Part shown: in pieces, positions 27,101-35,693 of the stretch
Numbering within the stretch: position 1 is the stretch's first letter
Layout: each line of letters opens with the position of its first letter
Source: Subsaxibacter sp. CAU 1640
Lineage (GTDB): Bacteria; Bacteroidota; Bacteroidia; Flavobacteriales; Flavobacteriaceae
Assembly (NCBI RefSeq): GCF_023156585.1
Contig: NZ_JALNMI010000001.1
Location: 868,001-932,000, forward strand
Length of the DNA stretch: 64,000 bases
Direction of reading: 5' to 3'
Position numbers and translations under genes: made by a program
The notes under the pieces: model-generated
Seen by the model: the letters and a program-made list of their open reading frames with translations, nothing else
Told to the model about the DNA's origin: nothing
Databases searched by the model: none

Positions 27101-28382
27101 TTGCGCTCATAATAATTCGCAAGTAATAATCTCCGGTTAAACTTAATGGTATTGTAAAATTGCTGGCAGTAGTGGTTACATTGCCTGTATTACTTCCATT
27201 GGCATTGATTGTTGCTGCAGTGGACCAAGGTGCTCCGCCCGTTGCAGAGTATTGGAAACTGATTGTGAAATTAGCACCAGTTCCAGATGTTCGAGCGTTG
27301 AAAGTCATATAATCTGGACTACTGACCAGACCTGATGTTATAATGTCGTCATTAGTACTATTGAATCCTGTGCCGTTCCCTGTATTTCCAGCTGTAGCAT
27401 TTTGATAAGTTCCTGTACCGCCTGACCAATTACCATATCCGGTGTCAAAATCATCAGATAGACATGGTCCCACATAAAATATGAATGTTACATAGATTGT
27501 ATGATTCGATGATACTGAATTAAATGTATAAGAACTCAAAGGACCTTGAGAAACACCATCCACTAATACATCATCTACTACATACCCGCTGTCTGGCGTA
27601 AAAGTATATGTCTGGTCATTTCCACAGAAGACGTTTGTTACACCATTTGGAGTAATACTACCATCAATTCCGGCAGAGGCTGTAATTGCGTAAGAGTTTG
27701 TATTGTAAACCGCTGTTATATTGTGGTCAGCTGTCACATTATTAAAAGTGTATGGATTTGCGTTTCCTACATTGACACCATCAACAATCCAATTGCTGAA
27801 CGTATGACATGAGTCTGGTGCGGCGGTGAACGATTGGTTAGAACCAGATGTGACACTCGTTGTTCCCGGGGTAATAGTACCTCCGGAAGCTTGGGTAACG
27901 GTTATTGTTGGGCCAGAAGGACCGCAGTTCACAATCACATCGTCTAAATAATATGACCCACCAGACCTTTGTGACATTACAATTCTTAAATAATAATTTC
28001 CAGTAAGATTTAAGTTTGTAGTGAATAATTGATGGGTTTCGGTTACTTCACCATTAAGAATATCTCTTACATTAGTCCAAGGGCCTGTATTTGATGTAGA
28101 ATATTGAACACTTAAAGTTTTATTGGAAGTGTTGCTCGAACGTGCTAACCAAAATGTAATGTTGGTGGGATTAGTTACAGCTATACTTGTAATGATGTCG
28201 TCATTTGTACTATTAAAGCCTGTACCATTTCCTGTACGTCCTGCAGCGGCATTTTGATAGGTGCCAGAACCGTCACCCCAATTACCATAACTAGAATTAA
28301 AATCATCATTTAGGCATTGTCCAAAGCCAAAAAGACTAAAGCATAAAAATGCTGATAAGACAAAGGTGTATTTCTTAATCAT
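24174..28382 (-). CDS. Giant multidomain T9SS cargo protein with InlB-like repeats
   Basis: A 1402-residue secreted protein. The signal peptide ends LFGFGQ. Two copies of a jelly-roll domain of about 135 residues are seen (near 22-155 and 305-440), each starting with CLxDDF and ending YYLRIxMSxRSGGSxYLDDV. Between them are Listeria InlB-type B repeats (NSYAITASAGIDGSITPNG, SGYVVDDVLVDG). An IPT/TIG domain (SFAPSSGPVGTYVTITGTGF), a lamin-tail domain (TEIYDQNGGSLGYIEVFNG) and an Ig-like domain follow. The last 600 or so residues are shared with the adjacent gene and end in the type A sorting domain SNGQTISKRAVKRK. No enzyme motif is seen. It is likely a surface adhesin or matrix protein exported by T9SS; which domain binds what is unknown. 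Confidence 0.85.
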   Translation of the reverse strand: MIKKYTFVLSAFLCFSLFGFGQCLNDDFNSSYGNWGDGSGTYQNAAAGRTGNGTGFNSTNDDIITSIAVTNPTNITFWLARSSNTSNKTLSVQYSTSNTGPWTNVRDILNGEVTETHQLFTTNLNLTGNYYLRIVMSQRSGGSYYLDDVIVNCGPSGPTITVTQASGGTITPGTTSVTSGSNQSFTAAPDSCHTFSNWIVDGVNVGNANPYTFNNVTADHNITAVYNTNSYAITASAGIDGSITPNGVTNVFCGNDQTYTFTPDSGYVVDDVLVDGVSQGPLSSYTFNSVSSNHTIYVTFIFYVGPCLSDDFDTGYGNWSGGTGTYQNATAGNTGNGTGFNSTNDDIITSGLVSSPDYMTFNARTSGTGANFTISFQYSATGGAPWSTAATINANGSNTGNVTTTASNFTIPLSLTGDYYLRIIMSARSGGSFYLDDVNVFCGTCVPTVSVSSFAPSSGPVGTYVTITGTGFTGATTVDFNGTPVINYVSQTATELIVEVPAGTVTGPISVDGNSCPVQTSDFNIIDNAGSCGGINDLIMTEIYDQNGGSLGYIEVFNGTNSTINLANYFIRRYGDAVDFAINDYVDYFFAPEITSIASGQVIYGRISTSANTASPNFNYTNTGFAGINGDDIFHLYNGSTIIDVYTIPDSGIGYVARRNTNTAGPNNTENPGDWSFNTTENTSNLGVFNYTGAVSNFPSITTHPNDVSGCASEAEFTAIASPGNGGTLSYQWYFNDGTATGWTLVTSANLPLTTVSGETTNQLLLTDGFYNYDGYQFYCLVTEDGSCSTATDATQLLVPSTIWDGTIWLSGAPNISTIAIIDGDYDTSVGGQQSSFSACQLLVNGGYTLFIEDGDYVEVENNLTANGEIIVRTSGSFKQNNDAGLVNGAVLSTPSLVKVEKETAPLNAWYEYTYWSSPVANETVGVALGDSNPNRRFWYDAQNYLDATMETNNDNGSAPGQDDIDDDANDWTFAPAGMTMTPGVGFGATHSSTGFSTPGNQYKYTFQGPFNNGVYNVPLYRNDAELNDNNWNLIGNPYPSAISADALLAANTVIDMNVPGGVIDGAIFLWSQNVAPDGSTNGNENLNFAQSDYAIINGTGQAAGGDGVTPNRYIPSGQAFFVSMSNSAPSTVVSGTTRTADFVFNNSMRVLDNNDQFFRNAQGEVPNKLWVDLTSDNGVFNQILVGYVNGATDANDGMYYDALKNLSIDANAILYSRLNSDDTDLKFGIQGKHPNSLSIDESIPLGFSNSITEATIFKLALSKLEGDFLLDNNIYLIDHLLNTIHNLKQEDYSFVSEVGEFNDRFEIVFQNEALSVVENEITPNGLSIVELNDGTVRFTVSNNLTIESVQIFDLLGRALYELKGSAHSETFDLSNLSQSAYIAKVTLSNGQTISKRAVKRK

Positions 28383-28413
28383 AGGGATTTTTTTATTTCG
28401 AGCTAATCTGCTG

Positions 28414-28421
28414 CAAAGTTA
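28414..28421 (-). promoter_or_regulatory. -7 promoter box for second giant T9SS gene
   Basis: On the minus strand TAACTTTG, an exact TAnnTTTG match, 32 bases before the start codon. Confidence 0.55.
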
Positions 28422-28530
28422 AGGCTATCAATAAGTTTAGACAATTAAAAACAATTATTAATGAGTTATTTATTTGTAAACCTTAGTTTACTTTATCGTT
28501 AAGAATTTAAATTTTGTGCTTTCAATAATT

Positions 28531-28538
28531 TATTTTTG
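28531..28538 (+). promoter_or_regulatory. -7-like box abutting recX start
   Basis: TATTTTTG matches TAnnTTTG and ends 5 bases before the recX ATG. If used, the mRNA would begin at about the start codon. In this AT-rich spacer a chance match is quite possible. Confidence 0.3.
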
Positions 28539-28543
28539 GCCTT

Positions 28544-29014
28544 ATGAACAGCAAAGTTTATACAGTAGAAGAGGCAATTTCAAAATTGGAGGCTTATTGT
28601 AGCTACCAAGAGCGATGCCATAAAGAAGTCAATCAAAAGTTAAGGGATATGAATATGATTCCACAGGTTATTGATATGATCATTGTTCATTTATTGGATA
28701 ACAATTTTTTGAATGAAGAACGCTTTGCAAAAGCCTTTACAAGAGGAAAGTTTAGAATTAAAAAATGGGGCAATTATCGTATTATTCAAGAACTTAAGAG
28801 AAGGGACATAACAAAAAATCTCATTAATTCAGCCTTGAAAGAGATAACCGAAGCCGAATATTTGCAAACGTTTAATGAATTGGCAGTCAAAAAAGCAATG
28901 ACTATAACAGAAAAAAATCATCAAAAGAAGAAAAAGAAATTGGCTGATTTCCTTCTATATCGTGGTTGGGAAAGTCATTTGGTATACGAAAAAGTTAATG
29001 AACTTTTCAATTGA
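28544..29014 (+). CDS. recX: Regulatory protein RecX
   Basis: RecX binds RecA filaments and limits recombinase activity. The 156-residue protein shows the three-helix tandem repeats of the family: LEAYCSYQERCHKEVNQKL, then LLDNNFLNEERFAKAFTRGK with the conserved FLNEERFAxAFxRGK core, and IIQELKRRDI. The later region FLLYRGWESHLVYEKV is also typical. It stands alone between two minus-strand genes and ends in a bidirectional terminator. RecA is not in the window. Confidence 0.95.
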   Translation: MNSKVYTVEEAISKLEAYCSYQERCHKEVNQKLRDMNMIPQVIDMIIVHLLDNNFLNEERFAKAFTRGKFRIKKWGNYRIIQELKRRDITKNLINSALKEITEAEYLQTFNELAVKKAMTITEKNHQKKKKKLADFLLYRGWESHLVYEKVNELFN

Positions 29015-29056
29015 AAGAATATAAATTCATTTTACAGTATTTTAACCTCTATAAGA

Positions 29057-29074
29057 ACGCCATGGATTAGGCGT
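29057..29074. other. Small GC-richer hairpin in recX 3' spacer
   Basis: ACGCC and GGCGT pair around an 8-base loop, in a stretch (about 29057-29095) noticeably richer in G+C than its surroundings. No coding or known RNA match is recognised. Confidence 0.25.
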
Positions 29075-29108
29075 AGATACTCCGTACATAAGCCGTAAAT
29101 ACTTAAAT

Positions 29109-29149
29109 AAAAATGCCCTTTGCAAATCTAATTAGCAAAGGGCATTTTT
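29109..29149. terminator. Bidirectional terminator between recX and the OM-protein gene
   Basis: AAAAATGCCCTTTGC pairs perfectly with its inverted copy around an 11-base loop, with A and T tracts. It can end recX and the convergent outer-membrane protein gene. Confidence 0.9.
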
Positions 29150-29165
29150 ATATATGAAGATAAGA

Positions 29166-29657
29166 CTAGAGATTGAAAACAGCTCCTAGATTTACCACAA
29201 ACTGGTTATGGATATAATCTGCAGGTCTTAAATCATTGGCATCATATTTCGCAATTGGGAAAGCAGCTTCAGTGAATATCCCAAATCCTTGAGAAAAGAA
29301 ATAACGCGCACCAATATGGCCACCAAAGTTTTTAAAACTCAAGTTTAAACCAGGATAAAGGTCAAAATTCTCATCTACATTCAAGATACTGCCTAAATTT
29401 GCGTTAAAACGAGCTTTTACATCAATTCTATCTCCAAAATCAGCATTTATTGCATCATGAACGCTCAAAGCATACGATGATACCAAACCAACAGACATGT
29501 TTTCGCCAAGACCGTAATCATAACTCACAAAAATACCTGTTGCAGCATCTTGTAAATTAGCTCCAACCTGAAATTTGTTGTCACCTTCACCTTGAAAAGC
29601 TTGCGCATTGGCTAATGAAACAGATAACATTGTGACTAATACTAGTAATTTTTTCAT
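29166..29657 (-). CDS. Small outer-membrane beta-barrel protein
   Basis: A 163-residue exported protein with a clear signal peptide (MKKLLVLVTMLSVSLANAQ). The mature part starts AFQGEGDNKFQVGANLQDAATG and continues in amphipathic strands, ending HNQFVVNLGAVFNL with the terminal Phe-x-Leu expected of a barrel. From memory it resembles a flavobacterial family of small barrels (possibly DUF6646). It may be a porin-like or structural membrane protein. No ligand can be inferred. Alone in its transcript, ending in the shared terminator with recX. Confidence 0.75.
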   Translation of the reverse strand: MKKLLVLVTMLSVSLANAQAFQGEGDNKFQVGANLQDAATGIFVSYDYGLGENMSVGLVSSYALSVHDAINADFGDRIDVKARFNANLGSILNVDENFDLYPGLNLSFKNFGGHIGARYFFSQGFGIFTEAAFPIAKYDANDLRPADYIHNQFVVNLGAVFNL

Positions 29658-29718
29658 GTTTGATTTATTTTAATTAAAACGGGGTAAATATATTATAACT
29701 TTTTAATACTTGCCTGAT

Positions 29719-30582
29719 TTATTTTATGTTAAGATTGGTACGTTTGACGGCCTCTCCATTTTTCCAATCAATCCATTTTTGCCCTTTGATACGTCTCATC
29801 AAATTATCAAAATGTCGCATCACGACCAAATTGTAAATGGCCTTACTGAAGTTTCTTGGATTCTTCGCAATGGAACGTAGACTCATGGAAAAACCAGGAG
29901 TCACATATTTCATGTAGTGCCAGTAACCTTCAGGCATATACAACACTTCACCATGGTTGAGGTAAGTTTTATAGCCTTTAGCATACTTTAAGGCTGGCCA
30001 TTTGTCCAAATCTGGATTTGAAAAATCGATATCCTCTCTTGTGATTAAGGAATGAGGAACTTTATAAAGATATTTATTCTGTTTTTGGTCAAAAAGGATG
30101 ATTTCTTTTTTTCCTTCAAAATGAAAGTGGAAAATATTTGCTAAATCAATATCATAATGCATGAAAGTATAAGAATCCTCTCCACCAAAAAACAACATGG
30201 GCAGACCCTTCATCAGTTTCAAGCCAAAATCGGGATAACTGTAATCTTTCTGAAGTTGTGGTACTTCTTTCAATACATTCCACAAAAAGATTCTATAACG
30301 AGTAGGTTCTGTTTTGAGCAAATCGACATAATCACTCATTTTCATCTTGGCATGAGGCTCATTAAAGCCATCTTTGTAATCAACCGGACGATCATCATAA
30401 AGTGGTACAATCTTATCACCTGCGATAGACTTCATGTAATCCAAATTCCATTTGCTATAGGCAGGCCAGTCCTCAATAAAGCGCTCTATCACCACTGGTT
30501 TTTGAGGCTTATAATAATCTCGTAAAAACGCTTCTTTGCTTATGTTTTTAACTCGAGGAATGTCTTGTAGGTTCAATGCCAA
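29719..30582 (-). CDS. JmjC/cupin_8-like domain protein
   Basis: A 287-residue protein of the cupin_8/JmjC-like superfamily, whose characterised members are Fe(II)/2-oxoglutarate hydroxylases. The opening PRVKNISKEAFLRDYYKPQKP and the PVVIERFIEDWPAYSKW block fit the family. The metal-binding facial triad appears as His142 and Asp144 in MHYDID, with His222 in EGYWHYMKY. The 2-oxoglutarate-binding Lys/Thr cannot be assigned by eye. The substrate is unknown; protein or small-molecule hydroxylation is possible. A TAACTTTG box lies just upstream. It lacks a signal peptide and should act in the cytoplasm. Confidence 0.85.
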   Translation of the reverse strand: MALNLQDIPRVKNISKEAFLRDYYKPQKPVVIERFIEDWPAYSKWNLDYMKSIAGDKIVPLYDDRPVDYKDGFNEPHAKMKMSDYVDLLKTEPTRYRIFLWNVLKEVPQLQKDYSYPDFGLKLMKGLPMLFFGGEDSYTFMHYDIDLANIFHFHFEGKKEIILFDQKQNKYLYKVPHSLITREDIDFSNPDLDKWPALKYAKGYKTYLNHGEVLYMPEGYWHYMKYVTPGFSMSLRSIAKNPRNFSKAIYNLVVMRHFDNLMRRIKGQKWIDWKNGEAVKRTNLNIK

Positions 30583-30602
30583 GGGTTGTGAATTTTAACA
30601 CG

Positions 30603-30610
30603 CAAAGTTA
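30603..30610 (-). promoter_or_regulatory. -7 promoter box for cupin-like gene
   Basis: On the minus strand TAACTTTG, an exact TAnnTTTG match, 21 bases before the start codon. Confidence 0.55.
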
Positions 30611-30719
30611 AGAAAAGGTTACGAATTTAGAATTAAAACTTTGTTAATGGACCTGTTAACTTAATAATAGCTTTACAAGTATTGACCAACTTCGTTAAAT
30701 TTCCAAAACTATCGATAAT

Positions 30720-31691
30720 TCATCGCTTAATTTCCATGAACTTTTCAAAAATCGAATAAAACTTTTCTGGTTCTTCGAGGTAAGGATTGTGAGCGCTGTC
30801 TTCAAACATTTCAAACTGTGCTTGAGGCATAAAGGTTTTGTATTGTACAGCAAATTCTGGCGTAGAGACCCCATCATATCTTCCGGCAATTATCAAGGTT
30901 TTAGCCTTGACATCTTTCAGTTTTTGTCTGTAATCTTGATTGATCATACTTCCAGAGACATCAAAGTCGCCATCAATACCGATGATAGCAACATATACAT
31001 CATTTGCCCAACTGCGATGCTTGTAGGTTGGCGAATTCTGTTTGAGTTTTGTGTTATGATAATAAATGTATTTTGTTGGAAAGTTGCCATATACAGTTTT
31101 TAGAGGCTCTTGACTTGAAACATAACCTAAAGCCCGAAGTGAGTCCACTTGTTTCCATTTTTCGGGAAAATGTGTTTTGGCGTAATGATTATAGCTGTCA
31201 CAATTGGCTTGCCACATCGCGCCGCTGTGAAAACCACTTATTAAAACCATCTTATCCACATGTTCTGGATATTTGATACTGTAGGCTTGCGCTGGAACAG
31301 TTCCATAAGAATGGCCAACTAGAGAAATCTTTTCAAACTTCAATAGCTTTCGAAGCTTTTCAATCAGTTCTACATCATGTTCAACTGAATATTCAGAAGG
31401 ATTTTTCGCGTCATCACTTTTTCCTCGACCTAAAAAATCGAAAAACACAACGATATTCGTTTTGTAGTATTGACCAAAATTACCTTGCATATAATCATGT
31501 GAATTTCCTGGTCCGCCAGGTAAAAAGAAAATGGGCTTGCCACTGCCCAAAACTTCGACATTAATGTTGTAACCGTCTATATTGTAGAATTTTGATTCGA
31601 ATTTACCGTAGATGTCTGGATCGACTTGTGCATACAACGATAGGTTGAAACATATCAAAACCAGAAATATACATTCAGAAACTGTTTTCAT
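30720..31691 (-). CDS. Exported alpha/beta hydrolase, proline iminopeptidase-like
   Basis: A 323-residue protein with a signal peptide (ending LYAQ). The oxyanion-type loop LPGGPGNSHDY resembles the HGGPG motif of proline iminopeptidases. The nucleophile elbow GHSYGT gives Ser128; the acid is probably in IIAGRYDGVSTPE and the His in FEDSAHNPYLEEP. It should therefore be an active periplasmic or secreted hydrolase, perhaps an aminopeptidase or esterase; the substrate is not determined by sequence. It is monocistronic with about 137 bases to the cupin gene. Confidence 0.88.
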   Translation of the reverse strand: MKTVSECIFLVLICFNLSLYAQVDPDIYGKFESKFYNIDGYNINVEVLGSGKPIFFLPGGPGNSHDYMQGNFGQYYKTNIVVFFDFLGRGKSDDAKNPSEYSVEHDVELIEKLRKLLKFEKISLVGHSYGTVPAQAYSIKYPEHVDKMVLISGFHSGAMWQANCDSYNHYAKTHFPEKWKQVDSLRALGYVSSQEPLKTVYGNFPTKYIYYHNTKLKQNSPTYKHRSWANDVYVAIIGIDGDFDVSGSMINQDYRQKLKDVKAKTLIIAGRYDGVSTPEFAVQYKTFMPQAQFEMFEDSAHNPYLEEPEKFYSIFEKFMEIKR

Positions 31692-31720
31692 TGAAATGAT
31701 TTGTACGTTAAATATAAATA

Positions 31721-31748
31721 TTGAGCGTTAAGATAACTGTTAAATTTG
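31721..31748 (+). promoter_or_regulatory. Promoter of M61 peptidase gene
   Basis: TTG at 31721-31723, a 17-base spacer, then TAAATTTG at 31741-31748. This fits the Bacteroidota two-element consensus and would give a leader of about 50 bases. A weaker TATCTTTC lies closer to the start. Confidence 0.65.
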
Positions 31749-31806
31749 ACATGGAAGTAATCGCCTTAATTGTATCTTTCAGCATTAAATAAATTAATTA
31801 ATTATA

Positions 31807-33594
31807 ATGATTAGATTCCTGCCCATTCTTCTTATAAGTTTCATCTATTACAATGTACACGCACAAGTGGCTTCAACATATTCAATTTCGTTTGAAAAGG
31901 CCGTGCACCATGAAGCAACTATTTCAGCCACATTTTCAAACCTAAAAAGAGATACAGTAGAAATCACCATGGCGCGTTCGTCACCAGGGCGTTATGCGTT
32001 GCATGAATTTGTCAAGAATGTTTACAATGTAAAAGCAACTGATGATAAAGGTAAAGAATTGAATATTAGTCGTAAAGATCCATATTCATGGATGATTGAA
32101 GGGCACAACGGAACAGTAACTATTAGCTATACTTTGTTCGCCAATCATGGTGATGGTACCTATGCGCAAGTAGATGAAACACACGCACACCTTAACATTC
32201 CAGCTACCTTTATATATGTTCCAGAGCTGGCCGATCAACAAATTGAAGTAAATTTTATATTACCTGAAAATTCTGATTGGAAAATTGCCACACAACTAAA
32301 ACTTCAGAATGATAATCGCTATCACGCTGACAATTTGCAGTATTTTATGGATAGCCCAGTTGAAATTGCAAATTTTAAAAAGCACTTTTTTAAGGTCAAA
32401 GGTCAAACCATCAATGTTATTTTACATGACCATGCCGCTTCAGAAGAGCAGTTTGATACGTATTTTGAAAATGTCAAAAAACTTGTTTTGGAGCAAGAAC
32501 AAGTTTTCGGGGAATTACCACGGTACGATTATGGAGAATATACGTTTTTGGCTTGCTATATGCCCAATGCAACGGGTGACGGGATGGAGCATCGAAATTC
32601 TACCATGATTCCAAGTACGCGTAGTTTGTCTTTTGGAGGCAATGAACAAAATATTGGAACGGTTGCCCATGAATTTTTCCATTGTTGGAATGTAGAGCGT
32701 ATCCGTCCGGATGATTTGGAGCCGTTCGATTTTCAAAAGACAAATATGAGCGATGCACTTTGGTTTGCCGAAGGATTTACCAATTATTATGATGCACTTT
32801 CACAATGCAGAACAGGGATATGGACTCAAGATTATTATTTCAAGGATATGATCAGAGGCTTCAATTACGTTTGGACATCACCAGGCAGAGCTTATTTCAA
32901 TCCGATTGGAATGAGTCAATTGGCACCTTTCAATGATGCTGCAAAATCAATTGATGAAACTAACTTTGAGAATATCTTTATTTCCTACTACAGTTATGGG
33001 GAAATGCTTGGTTTGGCTTTGGATTTGTCATTAAGAGAAAAAGATTTAAATCTTGATGATTTTATGAAATTGATGTGGACTGATTTTGGAAAGGTTCAAA
33101 AGTTTTATTCAGTTGACGATTTGCATCAAACCCTGAAAGTCTATGCTGGTAAGAAGTTTGCTGACGATTTTTTCACTAGCTACATTTATAAGAGTGGAAT
33201 GCCTGATTTTGAGCGTTTGTTCAATCAAATGGGAGTTGTTTTAAAAACAAATGAAGACATCGCATTTGGAGCAACTGTCAGATTTCAAAAAATTATGAGA
33301 AATCCAAAGATTGGTTCTTCCGCTTATGAAGCTGGTTTGCAAAACGGAGATAAGCTCATAAGAGTCGGTCTTAATTTTATAGATGACAATACAGATATAG
33401 CTTCAATTTTGAAGAATTATAGTATTGGAGAAAAAATTCCAGTCGTTTATGAGAGATTTGGAATTCGTAAGGAAACACAGCTTATGATAAAGACAGAGAC
33501 ATCTTATGACATTGTTCCGCTAGAGAATCATTCCAAACAGTTTGATGAAAATATGAAGAGAAAGAGGAGAGAATGGTTAGGTTCCAAGTTATAA
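31807..33594 (+). CDS. M61 family metallopeptidase with PDZ domain
   Basis: A 595-residue exported peptidase of the M61 (glycyl aminopeptidase) family. A signal peptide (to about YNVHAQ) precedes an N-terminal beta domain. The catalytic domain has GMEHRNSTMI (about 259-268), the zinc motif HEFFH at 288-292 and the third ligand Glu322 in FAEGFTNYY. A PDZ domain occupies about residues 495-570, with GSSAYEAGLQNGDKLIRVG. Members cleave N-terminal Gly or Ala residues from peptides; this is inferred from family. It has its own promoter and ends in a bidirectional terminator facing atpC. Confidence 0.95.
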   Translation: MIRFLPILLISFIYYNVHAQVASTYSISFEKAVHHEATISATFSNLKRDTVEITMARSSPGRYALHEFVKNVYNVKATDDKGKELNISRKDPYSWMIEGHNGTVTISYTLFANHGDGTYAQVDETHAHLNIPATFIYVPELADQQIEVNFILPENSDWKIATQLKLQNDNRYHADNLQYFMDSPVEIANFKKHFFKVKGQTINVILHDHAASEEQFDTYFENVKKLVLEQEQVFGELPRYDYGEYTFLACYMPNATGDGMEHRNSTMIPSTRSLSFGGNEQNIGTVAHEFFHCWNVERIRPDDLEPFDFQKTNMSDALWFAEGFTNYYDALSQCRTGIWTQDYYFKDMIRGFNYVWTSPGRAYFNPIGMSQLAPFNDAAKSIDETNFENIFISYYSYGEMLGLALDLSLREKDLNLDDFMKLMWTDFGKVQKFYSVDDLHQTLKVYAGKKFADDFFTSYIYKSGMPDFERLFNQMGVVLKTNEDIAFGATVRFQKIMRNPKIGSSAYEAGLQNGDKLIRVGLNFIDDNTDIASILKNYSIGEKIPVVYERFGIRKETQLMIKTETSYDIVPLENHSKQFDENMKRKRREWLGSKL

Positions 33595-33598
33595 AAAT

Positions 33599-33634
33599 AA
33601 AAACGCCATGCTCTTAGACATGGCGTTTATTTTA
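33599..33634. terminator. Bidirectional terminator between M61 gene and atpC
   Basis: AAACGCCATG pairs with CATGGCGTTT around an 8-base loop, flanked by A and T tracts. It can end both the plus-strand peptidase gene and the minus-strand atpD-atpC transcript. Confidence 0.9.
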
Positions 33635-33651
33635 TTTGCTGGAATCAATTT

Positions 33652-33945
33652 TCAATCGGCTAAAATGATAACCTTATTGTCCTTCATTTCTAAGGTTCCA
33701 GAGTTGATTTTTACGGTCAACACTTTTTTGTCATCCTTATGAGGAATAACATCGGCGTGCAATTCATCAAAAACCAAATGACTGATTGAATGGGTCTTTA
33801 TTTTAACAATACCTTCCTTTAGAAGCGAAATAATAGGAGCATGGTTATTCAACATTTCAAATTCTCCCATTACGCCAGGCACAACTACAGAATCAACTTC
33901 TGAACTGAACAAGGTAGCCTCTGGTGATACAATTTCTAAATACAT
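33652..33945 (-). CDS. atpC: ATP synthase F1 epsilon subunit, short form
   Basis: A 97-residue epsilon subunit. It starts MYLEIVSPEATLFSSEVDSV and includes GVMGEFEMLNNHAPIISLLK, the conserved beta-sandwich part. At this length the C-terminal helical regulatory domain of the usual 130-140-residue subunit is absent, as I recall for many Bacteroidota. Therefore epsilon-type inhibition of ATP hydrolysis by that helix would not operate. It follows atpD after a 72-base spacer made of ACTG-rich repeat. The other ATP synthase genes are not in this window. Confidence 0.93.
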   Translation of the reverse strand: MYLEIVSPEATLFSSEVDSVVVPGVMGEFEMLNNHAPIISLLKEGIVKIKTHSISHLVFDELHADVIPHKDDKKVLTVKINSGTLEMKDNKVIILAD

Positions 33946-33954
33946 ATCTTTAAA

Positions 33955-34017
33955 GTTTACAGTCGCAGTTTACAGTTTACAGTCACTTTTGACTGCTACT
34001 GAACACTGCTGACTGAA
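33955..34017. repeat. ACTG-rich repeat in the atpD-atpC spacer, copy 2
   Basis: Occupies nearly all of the spacer between the two genes. It has three GTTTACA units followed by GACTGCTACTGAACACTG. The second half matches the segment at 2388-2416 at about 23 of 29 positions. This appears to be a dispersed intergenic repeat inserted within an operon without separating it. Confidence 0.6.
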
Positions 34018-35529
<1,512 letters not shown>

Positions 35530-35586
35530 TTATGTGTTTAATGTTGAATTAAATTTATCACGAAAAAACATCCTTTTTTCGCGCTG

Positions 35587-35594
35587 CAAAGATA
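35587..35594 (-). promoter_or_regulatory. -7 promoter box for atpD-atpC
   Basis: On the minus strand TATCTTTG, an exact TAnnTTTG match, 60 bases before the atpD start codon. Confidence 0.6.
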
Positions 35595-35644
35595 TATCTT
35601 TTAATTTAAAATAAAAGTCTATTTATTAGGTTTTTTGTCATAAA

Positions 35645-35672
35645 AAAACACCTTCTTGACGAAGGTGTTTCG
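35645..35672 (-). terminator. Terminator of the SGNH lipoprotein gene
   Basis: AAACACCTTC pairs with GAAGGTGTTT around a 5-base loop. In minus-strand orientation it ends in a T-run. It also stands between this operon and the atpD promoter. Confidence 0.88.
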
Positions 35673-35693
35673 TATTAATTATAAAGATGAAAT

